DNA of 64,000 nt from Corynebacterium stercoris (GTDB lineage Bacteria > Actinomycetota > Actinomycetes > Mycobacteriales > Mycobacteriaceae). Each line of letters opens with the position of its first letter. The first letter of the stretch is position 1. Position numbers and translations under genes: made by a program. Positions 34,178-42,554 of the stretch are shown in pieces. The notes under the pieces are model-generated. The model saw only the letters and a list, made by a program, of their open reading frames with translations. It was not told where the DNA came from and made no database searches. The stretch spans positions 1-64,000 of the forward strand of contig NZ_JAMFTQ010000009.1 of assembly GCF_024160105.1 (NCBI RefSeq), in the 5' to 3' direction.

Positions 34178-35526
34178 CCCACGAAGCGGCCAACCAGACT
34201 GCGGTACGCGCGGGCGGTGAGCTCCACGTCCTCCACCGCGACGGATTCGTCGTGGCTGTGCAGCGTGTCCAGCACGCTGCCGAGGGTTTCACTGCGGTTG
34301 TGCAGGGCGAAGCCGTAGCCCACGCCGCCCTTGCGGCGGCCGAAGCGCAAGTCCGACCCGCCCGCGGCGATCGTCGGCACCACGGGTACGCCGGGGAAGA
34401 ACTCGTCGAACGTCGCCAGGATCGCCTCGTAGAGCGGGCCGGAGGTGGGGGAGAGCGTCGCGTCTTCGGTGATCAGATGGGTGATCTCCACCTCCTCGGC
34501 GAGGTCGCCGAGCGCGTCGGTGAGTAGTGCGTCGATGTCCTCCTGCGTCTGGCCGGGCAGCGGGCGGATGTCCAGTTCCAGCCAGGCCGTCGACGGCAGC
34601 ACGTTGATGGCGCCGCCGGCGCGCAGCACCGTCGGGGCGATCGTCAGGTGGCTCATCGCGTGCGAGTAGCGCTCGAGTTTTCCGAGGGCGGAGTAATCGC
34701 TGCCGTCGAGAAGCGCCTGCTCCGTAGCCTCATCGAAGCGGAAGGCGCGCACGTAGCCCGGCCACGGCTCATCGCGCGTGACGTCCGGGGTGATCGCGGC
34801 GACGCGGCGGGCCACCTCCGCGATTTTGGCCACGGCGAGGTCGCGGCCGTGCGGGGCGGAGCCGTGGCCGGCGTCGCCGTGGATAGTGAGACGGCGTTGG
34901 CCTGCGCCTTTCTCGCCTACCACCACAACGAGCGCGTCGGAGCCGTCCGCGACGGGCAAGTGTGAGCCGCCCTCCTCCGACAGGCAGTTGCGCCAGGAGA
35001 ACGCGTTCGGGGCGTGCTCGGCGAGCCAGCCGGCGCCCAGGCCGCCGCGGGCCTCCTCGTCCGCGCAACCGACGAACGTCAGCGTGCCGCGCGGGCGGGT
35101 GCCGGAGCGGGCCACGTCGCGCACGGCGGCGGCCATTGCGGCGGTGATGTAGAGCATGTCGGTGGCGCCGCGGCCGTAGATGCGGCCGTCAATCTCCTCG
35201 GCTCCGAACGGGTCCGTGGTCCACTTGGCTTCGTCTACCGGCACGACGTCGGTGTGGCCGAGGAGGGTGAGGGGCTCGGCGGCGGGATCGGTGCCGTCGA
35301 TAGTAAAGGCGATGGAGACGCGGCCCGGGTGCGGCTCGAAGCGTTGCGCGCGCACCTCGATGCCCGCCTCCCCGGCGTCGGCGAAGAAGCGCTCAAGCGT
35401 GTCCGCATTGCGGAATTCCTGGCCGGAATCGGCGGTGAGATCGTTGACGCACGCGTTGCGGATTAAGTCCTTGAGCAGGGCAATCGTTGCGTCGGTCAGG
35501 TCGGTCGGGTACGCGCTGGAAGCCAT
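34174..35526 (-). CDS. M20/M25/M40-family zinc metallopeptidase
   Basis: The 450-residue protein has M20 signatures: LGHTDVVPVDEAKWTTDPF (first metal His and Asp), GRGATDM (bridging Asp), VGCADEEARGGLGAGW (catalytic and metal Glu), the dimerisation-domain HGDAGHGSAPHGRD, and the late histidine in GFALHNRSETL. It probably acts as a dipeptidase or amino-acylase in the cytoplasm. The start at 35526 follows TACTAT with 9 nt, suggesting a leaderless mRNA. Confidence 0.88.
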   Translation of the reverse strand: MASSAYPTDLTDATIALLKDLIRNACVNDLTADSGQEFRNADTLERFFADAGEAGIEVRAQRFEPHPGRVSIAFTIDGTDPAAEPLTLLGHTDVVPVDEAKWTTDPFGAEEIDGRIYGRGATDMLYITAAMAAAVRDVARSGTRPRGTLTFVGCADEEARGGLGAGWLAEHAPNAFSWRNCLSEEGGSHLPVADGSDALVVVVGEKGAGQRRLTIHGDAGHGSAPHGRDLAVAKIAEVARRVAAITPDVTRDEPWPGYVRAFRFDEATEQALLDGSDYSALGKLERYSHAMSHLTIAPTVLRAGGAINVLPSTAWLELDIRPLPGQTQEDIDALLTDALGDLAEEVEITHLITEDATLSPTSGPLYEAILATFDEFFPGVPVVPTIAAGGSDLRFGRRKGGVGYGFALHNRSETLGSVLDTLHSHDESVAVEDVELTARAYRSLVGRFVG

Positions 35527-35639
35527 GCTGCAGATAGTAGCTCCGATCACATCCGGCACCCCTTCCGGTGTGGCATGATTTTGTCCCGTACCTCCCGGTA
35601 CTTTCGGGGTTCTCATTACTTGGTGAAAGGACGGCTTGG

Positions 35640-36233
35640 ATGGCTCGACGTCAGGCCAGCACTGACCCCCGCGCCGTGCGCACGCGCGAGGCGCTGCTCA
35701 GTGCGACGGTGGACCTGTTGGCAACCCAACCGGCTCACGAACTCTCCGTGACCAGCATCGTCCGCGCGGCCGGGGTCAGCCGCCAGGTGTTCTACGAGCA
35801 CTTCACGGACCGGGACGCGGTGGTGCTGGCCGCCGGACGCGAGATGTTCGAGCCCGCATACCGCGAGTTCGCCGACAGCTTCGACTCAGGTTCGAGCTAC
35901 CCCGACCAGGTTGCCAAGCTCTTCGGCCGCCTCGCCGAGCACGAGGGCGCCGTGCGCAACCTCCTCGATTCGCCGGCGCAGGGCAAGCTGAACCAGATCG
36001 TGCAGGACCTGCTGCTGGCGCCGATCCGTACGGAGTTGGCCGAGCACCTCGCGGCGGCGAACGTACAGGTGGACGACGCGAAGCTGGAAGACACGGCGAT
36101 TTTCCTGGCCGCCGGCACCCAGGGCGTGTTCTCCCGCGGGTTTGAGGAGCGCGTTCCGGCCGAGGAGATTGCGCGACGCATCGAGGGCGTGCGCCGCACT
36201 CTCGGCGCCTACGCGATGGGCACGGCCGACTAG
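35640..36233 (+). CDS. TetR-family transcriptional regulator
   Basis: The 197-residue protein has a TetR helix-turn-helix (ELSVTSIVRAAGVSRQVFYE, about residues 39-58) followed by FTDRDAVVLAAGREMF. The C-terminal domain is helical and of unknown ligand. ATG 35640 is placed by GAAAGGA 8-9 nt upstream. It is divergent from the M20 peptidase and convergent (4-bp overlap) with the SxxK lipoprotein gene, so its target is not obvious. Confidence 0.87.
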   Translation: MARRQASTDPRAVRTREALLSATVDLLATQPAHELSVTSIVRAAGVSRQVFYEHFTDRDAVVLAAGREMFEPAYREFADSFDSGSSYPDQVAKLFGRLAEHEGAVRNLLDSPAQGKLNQIVQDLLLAPIRTELAEHLAAANVQVDDAKLEDTAIFLAAGTQGVFSRGFEERVPAEEIARRIEGVRRTLGAYAMGTAD

Positions 36234-37018
36234 TTGTTGAACGAAGCGAGGACCTCGGCGATCGCGTCGAGGGCGTCCGTCGTGTCCGTCATGGAGCCCG
36301 CCTCGCTCACGGCGCCGATGGCGATGCCGTACGTCACGCCGCCGATGCGCCCGAAGCCCATCTGGCGGGACTGGTAGGAACCGTCGGTATCGATGTCGCC
36401 CCAGCCACCCTTGAACGGGATGCCGACGCGGCCGAGTCCCCAGCTCTGCTCCTTCGCAATGTTGCGCATGTGGCCGATGATGACGTTGTCGTTGACGTCG
36501 TCACGCTGCGACAGCTCCCACGCGTAACGCGCCTGCGACGCGAACGGCCACGGCGTGCGGCCCCACGCGATGTCCACGCGCGACCCGATCTCCTTGCGCA
36601 CCAGCTCCTGCGCGCCGCCCGCGTCCTGCAGGCACGCCCAGAGCTGGTTCGTGGCGTCGTTGTCCGAGATCTCGATCGCCGCCGTGATGAGGTCCTCGAG
36701 ATATGCCTCGTTGTAGTCGCAATGGCGCAGCGCGGCGAAGGAGATGGGGATCTTGATGGTGGACCACGCCGGCAGGCTGGCGATGGTGCCGCGGGAGAGG
36801 ATGGTGCTGCCGTCGAAAAGCGCGAGCCCGATCTGGGTGTCCGTGGCCGCCTCGATGCGCTCGATCGCGGCTTCCAGCAGGTCAGCGTCCGCACCGGGGG
36901 CGGGGGTTGCCGACGGCGTGTCAACAACCTGCAGCGGGCTCTCCGGCGCCGCACTGCAGCCAGCAAGGGTTACGGCGGCGCACGCGACGGCGCTTGCCCA
37001 CGCCCGCTTTCTGATCAC
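36230..37018 (-). CDS. Lipoprotein with beta-lactamase/transpeptidase-like fold
   Basis: The 262-residue protein has a lipobox (ASAVACAAVTLAGC, Cys21). Residues about 80-95 contain WSTIKIPISFAALRH, an SxxK motif as in class A beta-lactamases and D,D-peptidases, and SDNDATNQLW resembles the SDN motif. A later KGGWGDIDTDGSY sits where KTG/KGG is expected. So it probably has the beta-lactamase fold and may be a cell-wall hydrolase or an inactive homologue. GTG 37018 lies 6 nt after TACACT; the mRNA is probably leaderless. Confidence 0.8.
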   Translation of the reverse strand: MIRKRAWASAVACAAVTLAGCSAAPESPLQVVDTPSATPAPGADADLLEAAIERIEAATDTQIGLALFDGSTILSRGTIASLPAWSTIKIPISFAALRHCDYNEAYLEDLITAAIEISDNDATNQLWACLQDAGGAQELVRKEIGSRVDIAWGRTPWPFASQARYAWELSQRDDVNDNVIIGHMRNIAKEQSWGLGRVGIPFKGGWGDIDTDGSYQSRQMGFGRIGGVTYGIAIGAVSEAGSMTDTTDALDAIAEVLASFNN

Positions 37019-37023
37019 GCCAG

Positions 37024-37030
37024 TAGTGTA
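37024..37030. promoter_or_regulatory. Overlapping divergent -10 elements (lipoprotein / amn)
   Basis: On the plus strand TAGTGT (37024-37029) precedes the amn ATG (37037) by 7 nt. On the minus strand TACACT (37030-37025) precedes the lipoprotein GTG (37018) by 6 nt. The two -10 elements share five base pairs, so the two start codons are only 18 bp apart, and RNA polymerase can engage only one direction at a time. Confidence 0.7.
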
Positions 37031-37036
37031 GGCCCT

Positions 37037-38431
37037 ATGGAGAAAGTCGCCAGCGCACACCTTGCCGTTGCGGAGCTTATTTCGCTTTACGACGCTTCCT
37101 GCCAGCTCGCAAGGGACACCATCGCCAGCGGCGACTACGAACGCTACGCCGGCGTGCGCTACCCCAAACTGTCCGTCGACGTCACGGAGTGGCAGCCCAT
37201 CGACCGCAGCGAGCCCTTCGGCTACGTCGACGAGGCCGGCATGTACTCCGCGGTGCTTTCCCGCCCCGACCTCATGCAGCGCTACCTCGAGGCGCAGCTT
37301 GAGGCGCTGACCTCGAACTACGAGTGCGACATCTACGTCGGCTACTCGGACGTGCGCATCCCGCCCGAGTACATCGCCGGGATCGAGGGGCTCGACGACG
37401 TGCGCGCGTCCAACTCCCCGCACGTCCCGCGCCCGACGCTCGACTACGTCGACGATGCGATCGTCGACGGCCACTGGGACGCCTTCCACGGCGATGAGAA
37501 GCCGCTGTTCCACTTCGGGCCGCAACGCTTCGACCTGGCGCTCGCCCGCCTGGAGCACTACACCGGCATCTCGCCGGAGAGCATGCAGAAGTACATCCTG
37601 TTCACCAACTACGCCATGCACGTCACCGAGTTCGTGCGCTTCGGCGTGCGTTCCCTCTCCGAGCCGGACTCGCGCTACACCCGCCTGGTGCTGCCCTCCG
37701 GCGAGAGCGTGTCCGACACCGTGGTGGTCGAGGATCTCGAGCTGGGCTCCAAGTTCCAAATGCCGCGCTACGACCTGGTCACCGAAAACGGCGACGGCAT
37801 CACCATGATCAACATCGGCGTCGGGCCCTCCAACGCCAAGACCATCACCGATTGCCTCGCCGTCCTGCGTCCCGAGGCGTGGATCATGATCGGCCACTGC
37901 GCCGGCATGGACGCCCGCATGCGCATCGGCGACCTGATCCTCGGCAACGCCTACGAGCGCCGCGACCACGTCCTCGACGACCACATCGGCCGCGACCAGC
38001 CCATCCCCGCCGTCCCCGAAATCCAGCGCACCCTGGAAAAAGCCGTGGAGAAGGTCTACGGCGACGAGACCTCCCTCATGCGCACCGGCACCGTCTTAAG
38101 CACCGGCGACAGGAACTGGGAGTGGAAATCCCCCCGCGACCTGTGGGATTGGCTGCGCGGCTCCACCGCCGCCGCGGTTGACATGGAATCCTGCACGCTG
38201 GCCGCCAACGGCTACCGCTACCGCGTGCCCTACGGCACCCTCCTCGCCGTCTCCGACCTTCCGCTGCACGCGGTGCCGAAGCTTCCCGCCGGTGCGCAGG
38301 CGTTCTACTCCAACTCCAAGGAGGCCCACGTCATGTGCGCCGTCCGCGCCATGGAGCGCCTGGCCAAGCACCCGCGCCGCCTGCGGACCAGGAAACTGCG
38401 CCGCACCATCGGCGAGGTGCCGTTCAGGTAG
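37037..38431 (+). CDS. amn: AMP nucleosidase
   Basis: The 464-residue protein cleaves AMP to adenine and ribose 5-phosphate. The N-terminal domain (about 1-170) is of the AMP-nucleosidase type, and the C-terminal domain is a nucleoside-phosphorylase fold with MINIGVGPSNAKTITDCLA, MIGHCAGMDARMRIGDLIL and the active-site AAVDMESCTLAANGYRY. The length matches the family. ATG 37037 is chosen because of the leaderless promoter; the frame is open upstream but lies inside the divergent lipoprotein gene. Confidence 0.92.
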   Translation: MEKVASAHLAVAELISLYDASCQLARDTIASGDYERYAGVRYPKLSVDVTEWQPIDRSEPFGYVDEAGMYSAVLSRPDLMQRYLEAQLEALTSNYECDIYVGYSDVRIPPEYIAGIEGLDDVRASNSPHVPRPTLDYVDDAIVDGHWDAFHGDEKPLFHFGPQRFDLALARLEHYTGISPESMQKYILFTNYAMHVTEFVRFGVRSLSEPDSRYTRLVLPSGESVSDTVVVEDLELGSKFQMPRYDLVTENGDGITMINIGVGPSNAKTITDCLAVLRPEAWIMIGHCAGMDARMRIGDLILGNAYERRDHVLDDHIGRDQPIPAVPEIQRTLEKAVEKVYGDETSLMRTGTVLSTGDRNWEWKSPRDLWDWLRGSTAAAVDMESCTLAANGYRYRVPYGTLLAVSDLPLHAVPKLPAGAQAFYSNSKEAHVMCAVRAMERLAKHPRRLRTRKLRRTIGEVPFR

Positions 38432-38439
38432 GGGCCCGC

Positions 38440-38540
38440 GGCCGGCCGGCCGGGCGGGTCTGGCGGGCCGGGCGGGCCGGGCGGGTCTGGCGGGTCGGGC
38501 TGGTCGGGCGGGTCTGGCGGGTCGGGCGGCGCAGCGCGGC
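38440..38540. repeat. Degenerate GGCGGGTC/GGGCGGGCC tandem tract
   Basis: About eleven repeats of a nine-base unit (variants of GGTCTGGCG and GGCCGGGCG) follow the amn stop. It is simple-sequence DNA, probably slippage-prone. On the opposite strand it would read as Pro/Asp-Pro repeats, but no gene is supported there. Confidence 0.7.
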
Positions 38541-38571
38541 TAGGCGCCCCGCTGAGGGCGTGGCCAGGCGC

Positions 38572-38784
38572 ACCTCTCTGACCTGGGGGTTTGCTGCCGG
38601 ACTCCGGGCTGAAGCTTAGGGGCATAACTGCAGGTCAGATTCCGGGGCAGGTGTTTAGGGGCATAACAGCTGGTCATCGACTTTTTGGTCAGCTGTCGTG
38701 GAAAGTTTGAATAAATTCGGTGCCAGCAAGTATGCCCCGGAATACCTGCCCCGGAACACCTGCCCGGGAATACCTGCCCCGGAG
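38572..38784 (+). repeat. GGGGCATAA palindromic element, copy A
   Basis: The left arm (AGGGGCATAACTGCAGGTCA from 38618, then CCGGGGCAGGTGTTTAGGGGCATAA) faces a right arm made of alternating TATGCCCC and CACCTGCCCC units (38732-38784). The interior is an AT-rich stretch around GAATAAATTCGG. It lies between the convergent ends of amn and the DUF559-like gene. Three related copies occur at 45497, 45829 and 59064. The rest of 38785-38959 holds GC-rich short tandem repeats (GGAACGCCAGCCGGGCAC, three copies at about 38876-38930) and no gene. Confidence 0.85.
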
Positions 38785-38959
38785 TTGGGACGGTCGGCCT
38801 GACCGCGGGCCGGGTGGGGCACGGTACGCCAGCCGCGCCCGGGGGCCCTGCCGAGCCGGGCACCTCGCAAGGCACGGAACGCCAGCCGGGCACGGAACGC
38901 CAGCCGGGCACGGAACGCCAGCCGCGCCCTGCGCCCCACGCCCCGCGCCCCGCGCCCCG

Positions 38960-39886
38960 CTACGGACCGCGGTTGTAGGCGTCGCGGACGAGTTTCAGGA
39001 ACTGGGCCGGGTTGTGTTCGAGGTCGTAGGGCGGAAATCGCAGGACGCGCTTGCCGGCGTTGGTGAGGTCGTTTTCGCGGCGCTTCTCTTTGCGCAGGAC
39101 GTCGTCGGTTTTGCCGAAGGTCTCGCCGTCGTACTTCACAGCGCCGTCGATTTCGATGACCAGCCAGCCGTCGATGATGATGTCGACGCGGTAGCGCCGC
39201 CCGCCGGCGTAGATCTCGACATTCGCCTGGATGTCGGTGTAGCCGTCGGCGATGAGGAGCGCACGGGCGTAGGACTCGGGAGCGGAGTCGGGGCGGGTCG
39301 AGCAGTACTCGGCGGCGCGGCGGGCGGCGGCAATCCCGCGGAACCGCTTCGAGGTGGCGACTTTGCGCTGCAGGCTGTCGGGCGTGAAGTCTTTGAATTT
39401 CACCAGGTAGTCGGCGGCGACGAGGGCGTGCAAGAAGCCGTCGAAACGCGCAATGTCCATGAACGTGCGGAAGAGGCTGGTCGTGGACAGGTTGGTGCCG
39501 CTGATGATGTCGCCCGCGCCGAGGTCCGCGCGGATGTACTGCACGCCGGCGGGCCACTGCGCCGGAGGCGGGGTCGATTTGAGAATGAGATGCACGGTGT
39601 CGAGCGGCGTGTTCGCAACCCACATGCCGTTGAGGTACGCGGAGGCGCGGCCGGTCACCACCGCTTTTCGTGCAGCACTGCCGATGCAGAACGCCCGCAG
39701 CCAGTGGCGTTGATGGACTGGCAGCTGGAGAAAATAATCGTCGGCAATGGCGTGCGCGGCGGAGAGCCGCAGCAAGCGACCGGCAGCGAGCTGCTCTTTC
39801 ACCCCGATGTCGAGGTCGAGCTGCGGCCGGGCATCGATGAGCTGCGTGCGAAGTTCGTCTTTCCAATCCCCCATGCCGTCGATCAT
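38960..39886 (-). CDS. DUF559/AbiEi-like protein, restriction-endonuclease fold
   Basis: The 308-residue protein has an N-terminal region like AbiEi-type regulators and a C-terminal nuclease-like domain: YRVDIIIDGWLVIEIDGAVK, YDGETFGKTDDVLRKEKRRE, LTNAGKRVLRFPPYDL. The D-x(n)-E-x-D arrangement with the following basic helix is characteristic of DUF559/Vsr-like endonuclease folds. Such proteins are common singletons in actinobacteria and their role is unknown. ATG 39886 is preferred; 39874 is possible. It diverges from the sirtuin gene. Confidence 0.75.
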   Translation of the reverse strand: MIDGMGDWKDELRTQLIDARPQLDLDIGVKEQLAAGRLLRLSAAHAIADDYFLQLPVHQRHWLRAFCIGSAARKAVVTGRASAYLNGMWVANTPLDTVHLILKSTPPPAQWPAGVQYIRADLGAGDIISGTNLSTTSLFRTFMDIARFDGFLHALVAADYLVKFKDFTPDSLQRKVATSKRFRGIAAARRAAEYCSTRPDSAPESYARALLIADGYTDIQANVEIYAGGRRYRVDIIIDGWLVIEIDGAVKYDGETFGKTDDVLRKEKRRENDLTNAGKRVLRFPPYDLEHNPAQFLKLVRDAYNRGP

Positions 39887-39952
39887 GACACTGCGGCGGC
39901 CAAAACGGAATGCAGTGTCCACCGAAGTGTGAACCGCTACGGTGAGAGGGTA

Positions 39953-40897
39953 ATGAACACCACGACGCAGTTCGACGACCCGGCGATCGCGATGGCGCAC
40001 CGCAGTGCCGTGCGGTCGATCGAGCGCGTCGTGAACGAGACGGCCGATCCGACGGAGCCGCACACGGCGAAGCAAGAAATCCTGGACCTCCTCGACAACC
40101 CCAAGGCGCTTATCGTCACGGGCGCGAGCATGTCCACGGAGTCGGGCATCCCGGATTACCGCTCGAAGCACGGCCGCCTGACCAAGGGCCGCCCGATGAC
40201 GTTCCAGGAGTTCGCGCACTCGCCCGCGCAGGTGCGCCGCTACTGGGCGCGCGCGTTCGTCGGCATCCAGTTCATGCGTGCCGCTGCGCCGAACCGCGCG
40301 CATTACGCGCTGGTGGAGTTGGAGCGCGCGGGGCTGATCCGCGGCGTCGTGACGCAAAACGTCGACGGATTGCACGCGGAGGCGGGCTCGTCCAACGTCA
40401 TCGCGCTGCACGGGGACATGGACCACGTCGTGTGCCTCGATTGCCACACGCTGCACGAGCGCTCGCTTATCGACGCTCTTTTCAACGCCGCAAACCCCGG
40501 ATACTTCGAATCGGTGCAGGTCGAGGGCGCGATGATCAACCCGGACGGCGACGTGGAGCTGCGCGACGACGACGTCAGCCGCTTCGAGATGATCGGCTGC
40601 CCCGCGTGCGGCAGCCACCGGCTGAAACCCAACGTGGTCTACTTCGGGGAGAACGTGCCGAAGCCGCGCCGGGCGGAGGCGAACCGGTGGCTGGATGAGG
40701 CGACGTCGGTCATCGCCATCGGCACGTCGCTGGCGGTGATGAGCGGCTACAAGTTCGTCCTCGACGCCAAGAAGCAGGGCAAACCGGTCGCGGTGATCAA
40801 CGGCGGGCCGGGCCGCGCGGACGGGAGAGCGGACACGGTGTGGCGCGCGAACGTCGGCGACGCGCTCGACGAGGTCTTAGACGGGTTGGGTCTATGA
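39953..40897 (+). CDS. Sir2-family NAD-dependent protein deacylase
   Basis: The 314-residue sirtuin has the NAD-binding ITGxS-like loop IVTGASMSTESGIPDYRSKH (the usual second Gly is Ser), TQNVDGLHAEAG, catalytic His153 in ALHGDMDHVV, zinc cysteines C161/C164 and C216/C219, PNVVYFGENVP and GTSLAVMSGYKF. It removes acyl groups from lysines using NAD. It has an N-terminal extension of about 50 residues. Its stop overlaps the next start (ATGA), so it heads a three-gene coupled operon. Confidence 0.92.
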   Translation: MNTTTQFDDPAIAMAHRSAVRSIERVVNETADPTEPHTAKQEILDLLDNPKALIVTGASMSTESGIPDYRSKHGRLTKGRPMTFQEFAHSPAQVRRYWARAFVGIQFMRAAAPNRAHYALVELERAGLIRGVVTQNVDGLHAEAGSSNVIALHGDMDHVVCLDCHTLHERSLIDALFNAANPGYFESVQVEGAMINPDGDVELRDDDVSRFEMIGCPACGSHRLKPNVVYFGENVPKPRRAEANRWLDEATSVIAIGTSLAVMSGYKFVLDAKKQGKPVAVINGGPGRADGRADTVWRANVGDALDEVLDGLGL

Positions 40898-42006
40898 GGG
40901 GCGCGTCGATCGCAAACGCCGTGGGCCTGGCGGTAGCGCTCGCGTTCGGCGCGTGGCGCTACAGCATCAACCACGGCGACCTGCACAGCATCTTCCGCAC
41001 CAGCGTGCCCACCGACCTGCAGGTGTACCTCCTCGGCGGCGAGCTGGTCCGCAACGGCCAGCCGCTCTACGAGGCCGATCTGCTGCCGGGCCTCCCGTTC
41101 ACCTACCCGCCGTTCGCGGGCGTGGTGTTCTCGTGGTTCGGTGAGGCCACGTCCGCCCTCGGCATCGCGTGGACGGTCGTGTCAATCCTGACGCTCATGT
41201 GGGTGGTGTGGATGTCGGCGCGGGCGACGCGGACGTCGGCACGCGTGGTGCCGATTGTCCTGCTCACCGCCTTTTTCGTGCTGTGCACGGAGCCGGTGCA
41301 CGCGACGCTGTTCTTCGGCCAGGTCAACATTTTCCTGATGGCGCTGGTGTGCCTCGACTTTCTGCCGCGGCGCTACCGGCTGCCCGGGATCGGCATCGGG
41401 CTGGCGGCCGGGTTCAAGCTCACGCCGGCGTATTTTGTGCTGCTCCTGGCGGTGCAGCGGCGGTGGGGCGCGATGTTCGTCGCCGCGTTCACGTTCCTGT
41501 GCACCGTGGCCACGGGGTTCACGGGCGTGGCGGACGCGGGCCGTTTCTGGACCGAGTCCATGTTCAACTCGGACCGCGTCGGCTTCGCGGACAATCCGGG
41601 CGCGCAGGCGATCCGCCAGGTGCTGGAGCGCGAGTTCGGCATCGAGTCCACGCCGCTGTGGCTCGCGCTCGCCGCCGCGGTCACGGCACTCGCGGCGTAC
41701 GCGGCGCACATTGCTTTACGACGTTCGAACACCACCCTCGCCCTCGCCATCATCGGCATGGCATCCTGCCTGGTCAGCCCGTTCTCGTGGCATCACCACT
41801 GGGTGTGGATCGTGCCGTTCGGCGTGGCCGTCTACGCCGCGTGGGGCGTGCTGCCGATGCTGCTCATGATGCTGCCCTACGCCGCGATCAACGTGGCCCA
41901 CGAGGTGTTCTTCGTGCCGCCGCTGCTGTTCACGCTGGTGCCGATCGGGTTCATGGCGTGGTACGCGTGGCGCGGCGCGGACGGGTCGGTAGCCTCGGGC
42001 ACATGA
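40894..42006 (+). CDS. GT87/DUF2029-family membrane glycosyltransferase
   Basis: The 370-residue protein has about nine to ten membrane helices. It shows DUF2029 (GT-C) features: a periplasmic-loop acidic site TDLQVYLLGGELVRNGQPLY, the motif LPFTYPPFAG, LFFGQVNIFLMALV and SPFSWHHHWVW. Family members use polyprenyl-phosphate-mannose or arabinose to build lipomannan or arabinan in the envelope. The acceptor is unknown here. The ATG overlaps the sirtuin stop and its own stop overlaps the gamma-carbonic-anhydrase ATG. Confidence 0.88.
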   Translation: MRGASIANAVGLAVALAFGAWRYSINHGDLHSIFRTSVPTDLQVYLLGGELVRNGQPLYEADLLPGLPFTYPPFAGVVFSWFGEATSALGIAWTVVSILTLMWVVWMSARATRTSARVVPIVLLTAFFVLCTEPVHATLFFGQVNIFLMALVCLDFLPRRYRLPGIGIGLAAGFKLTPAYFVLLLAVQRRWGAMFVAAFTFLCTVATGFTGVADAGRFWTESMFNSDRVGFADNPGAQAIRQVLEREFGIESTPLWLALAAAVTALAAYAAHIALRRSNTTLALAIIGMASCLVSPFSWHHHWVWIVPFGVAVYAAWGVLPMLLMMLPYAAINVAHEVFFVPPLLFTLVPIGFMAWYAWRGADGSVASGT

Positions 42007-42554
42007 GTGACTCCCGCTACCCCGGCGCCCGCATCTTCTCCTTTGAGGGCGCCCACCCTGTCATCGACGAGACCGCGTACGTCTCCCCCGGCGCCACCAT
42101 CATCGGCAACGTGGTGCTCGGCCCGGACGTGAACATCTGGCCCGGCGCGGTGCTGCGCGGAGACGTGGGCAAGATTGTGATCGGGGCGCGCTCGAACATC
42201 CAGGACAACTGCGTGGTGCACGTGGACACCGGCGGGGAGACTGTGCTGGGTGAGGACGTGACGGTGGGCCACATGGCCATGCTGCACTCCTGCGTGATCG
42301 CTGACGCGTGCCTGATCGGCATGTCGTCGACGGTGCTGTCGCGCAGCGTGGTGGGGGAGGGCAGCATCATCGCCGGCGGCGCGCTGGTGCGCGAGGGCCA
42401 GGTGATCCCGGAGTTCTCCCTGGCAGCGGGCGTACCGGCGGAGGTGAAGCGCGAACTCAACCCGGCGACGCGTGCAGACCGCGTCACCCACGCGGGCACG
42501 TACGTCGAGCTAGGGCGCCGCTACCGAGAGGGGGTCGCGGAGTACCAGGTCTAA
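42003..42554 (+). CDS. Gamma-carbonic-anhydrase-like hexapeptide-repeat protein
   Basis: The 183-residue left-handed beta-helix protein has repeats such as ETAYVSPGATIIGNVVLGPD, VNIWPGAVLRGDVGKIVIG, SNIQDNCVVHVDTG, VTVGHMAMLHSCVIAD. Histidines of the VHVD and VGHMAMLH motifs are the zinc ligands of CamH/YrdA-like proteins. Many family members have no proven carbonic anhydrase activity. It is coupled (ATGA) to the glycosyltransferase gene. Its 3' end overlaps the convergent ROK gene by 45 bp. Confidence 0.9.
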   Translation: MSDSRYPGARIFSFEGAHPVIDETAYVSPGATIIGNVVLGPDVNIWPGAVLRGDVGKIVIGARSNIQDNCVVHVDTGGETVLGEDVTVGHMAMLHSCVIADACLIGMSSTVLSRSVVGEGSIIAGGALVREGQVIPEFSLAAGVPAEVKRELNPATRADRVTHAGTYVELGRRYREGVAEYQV

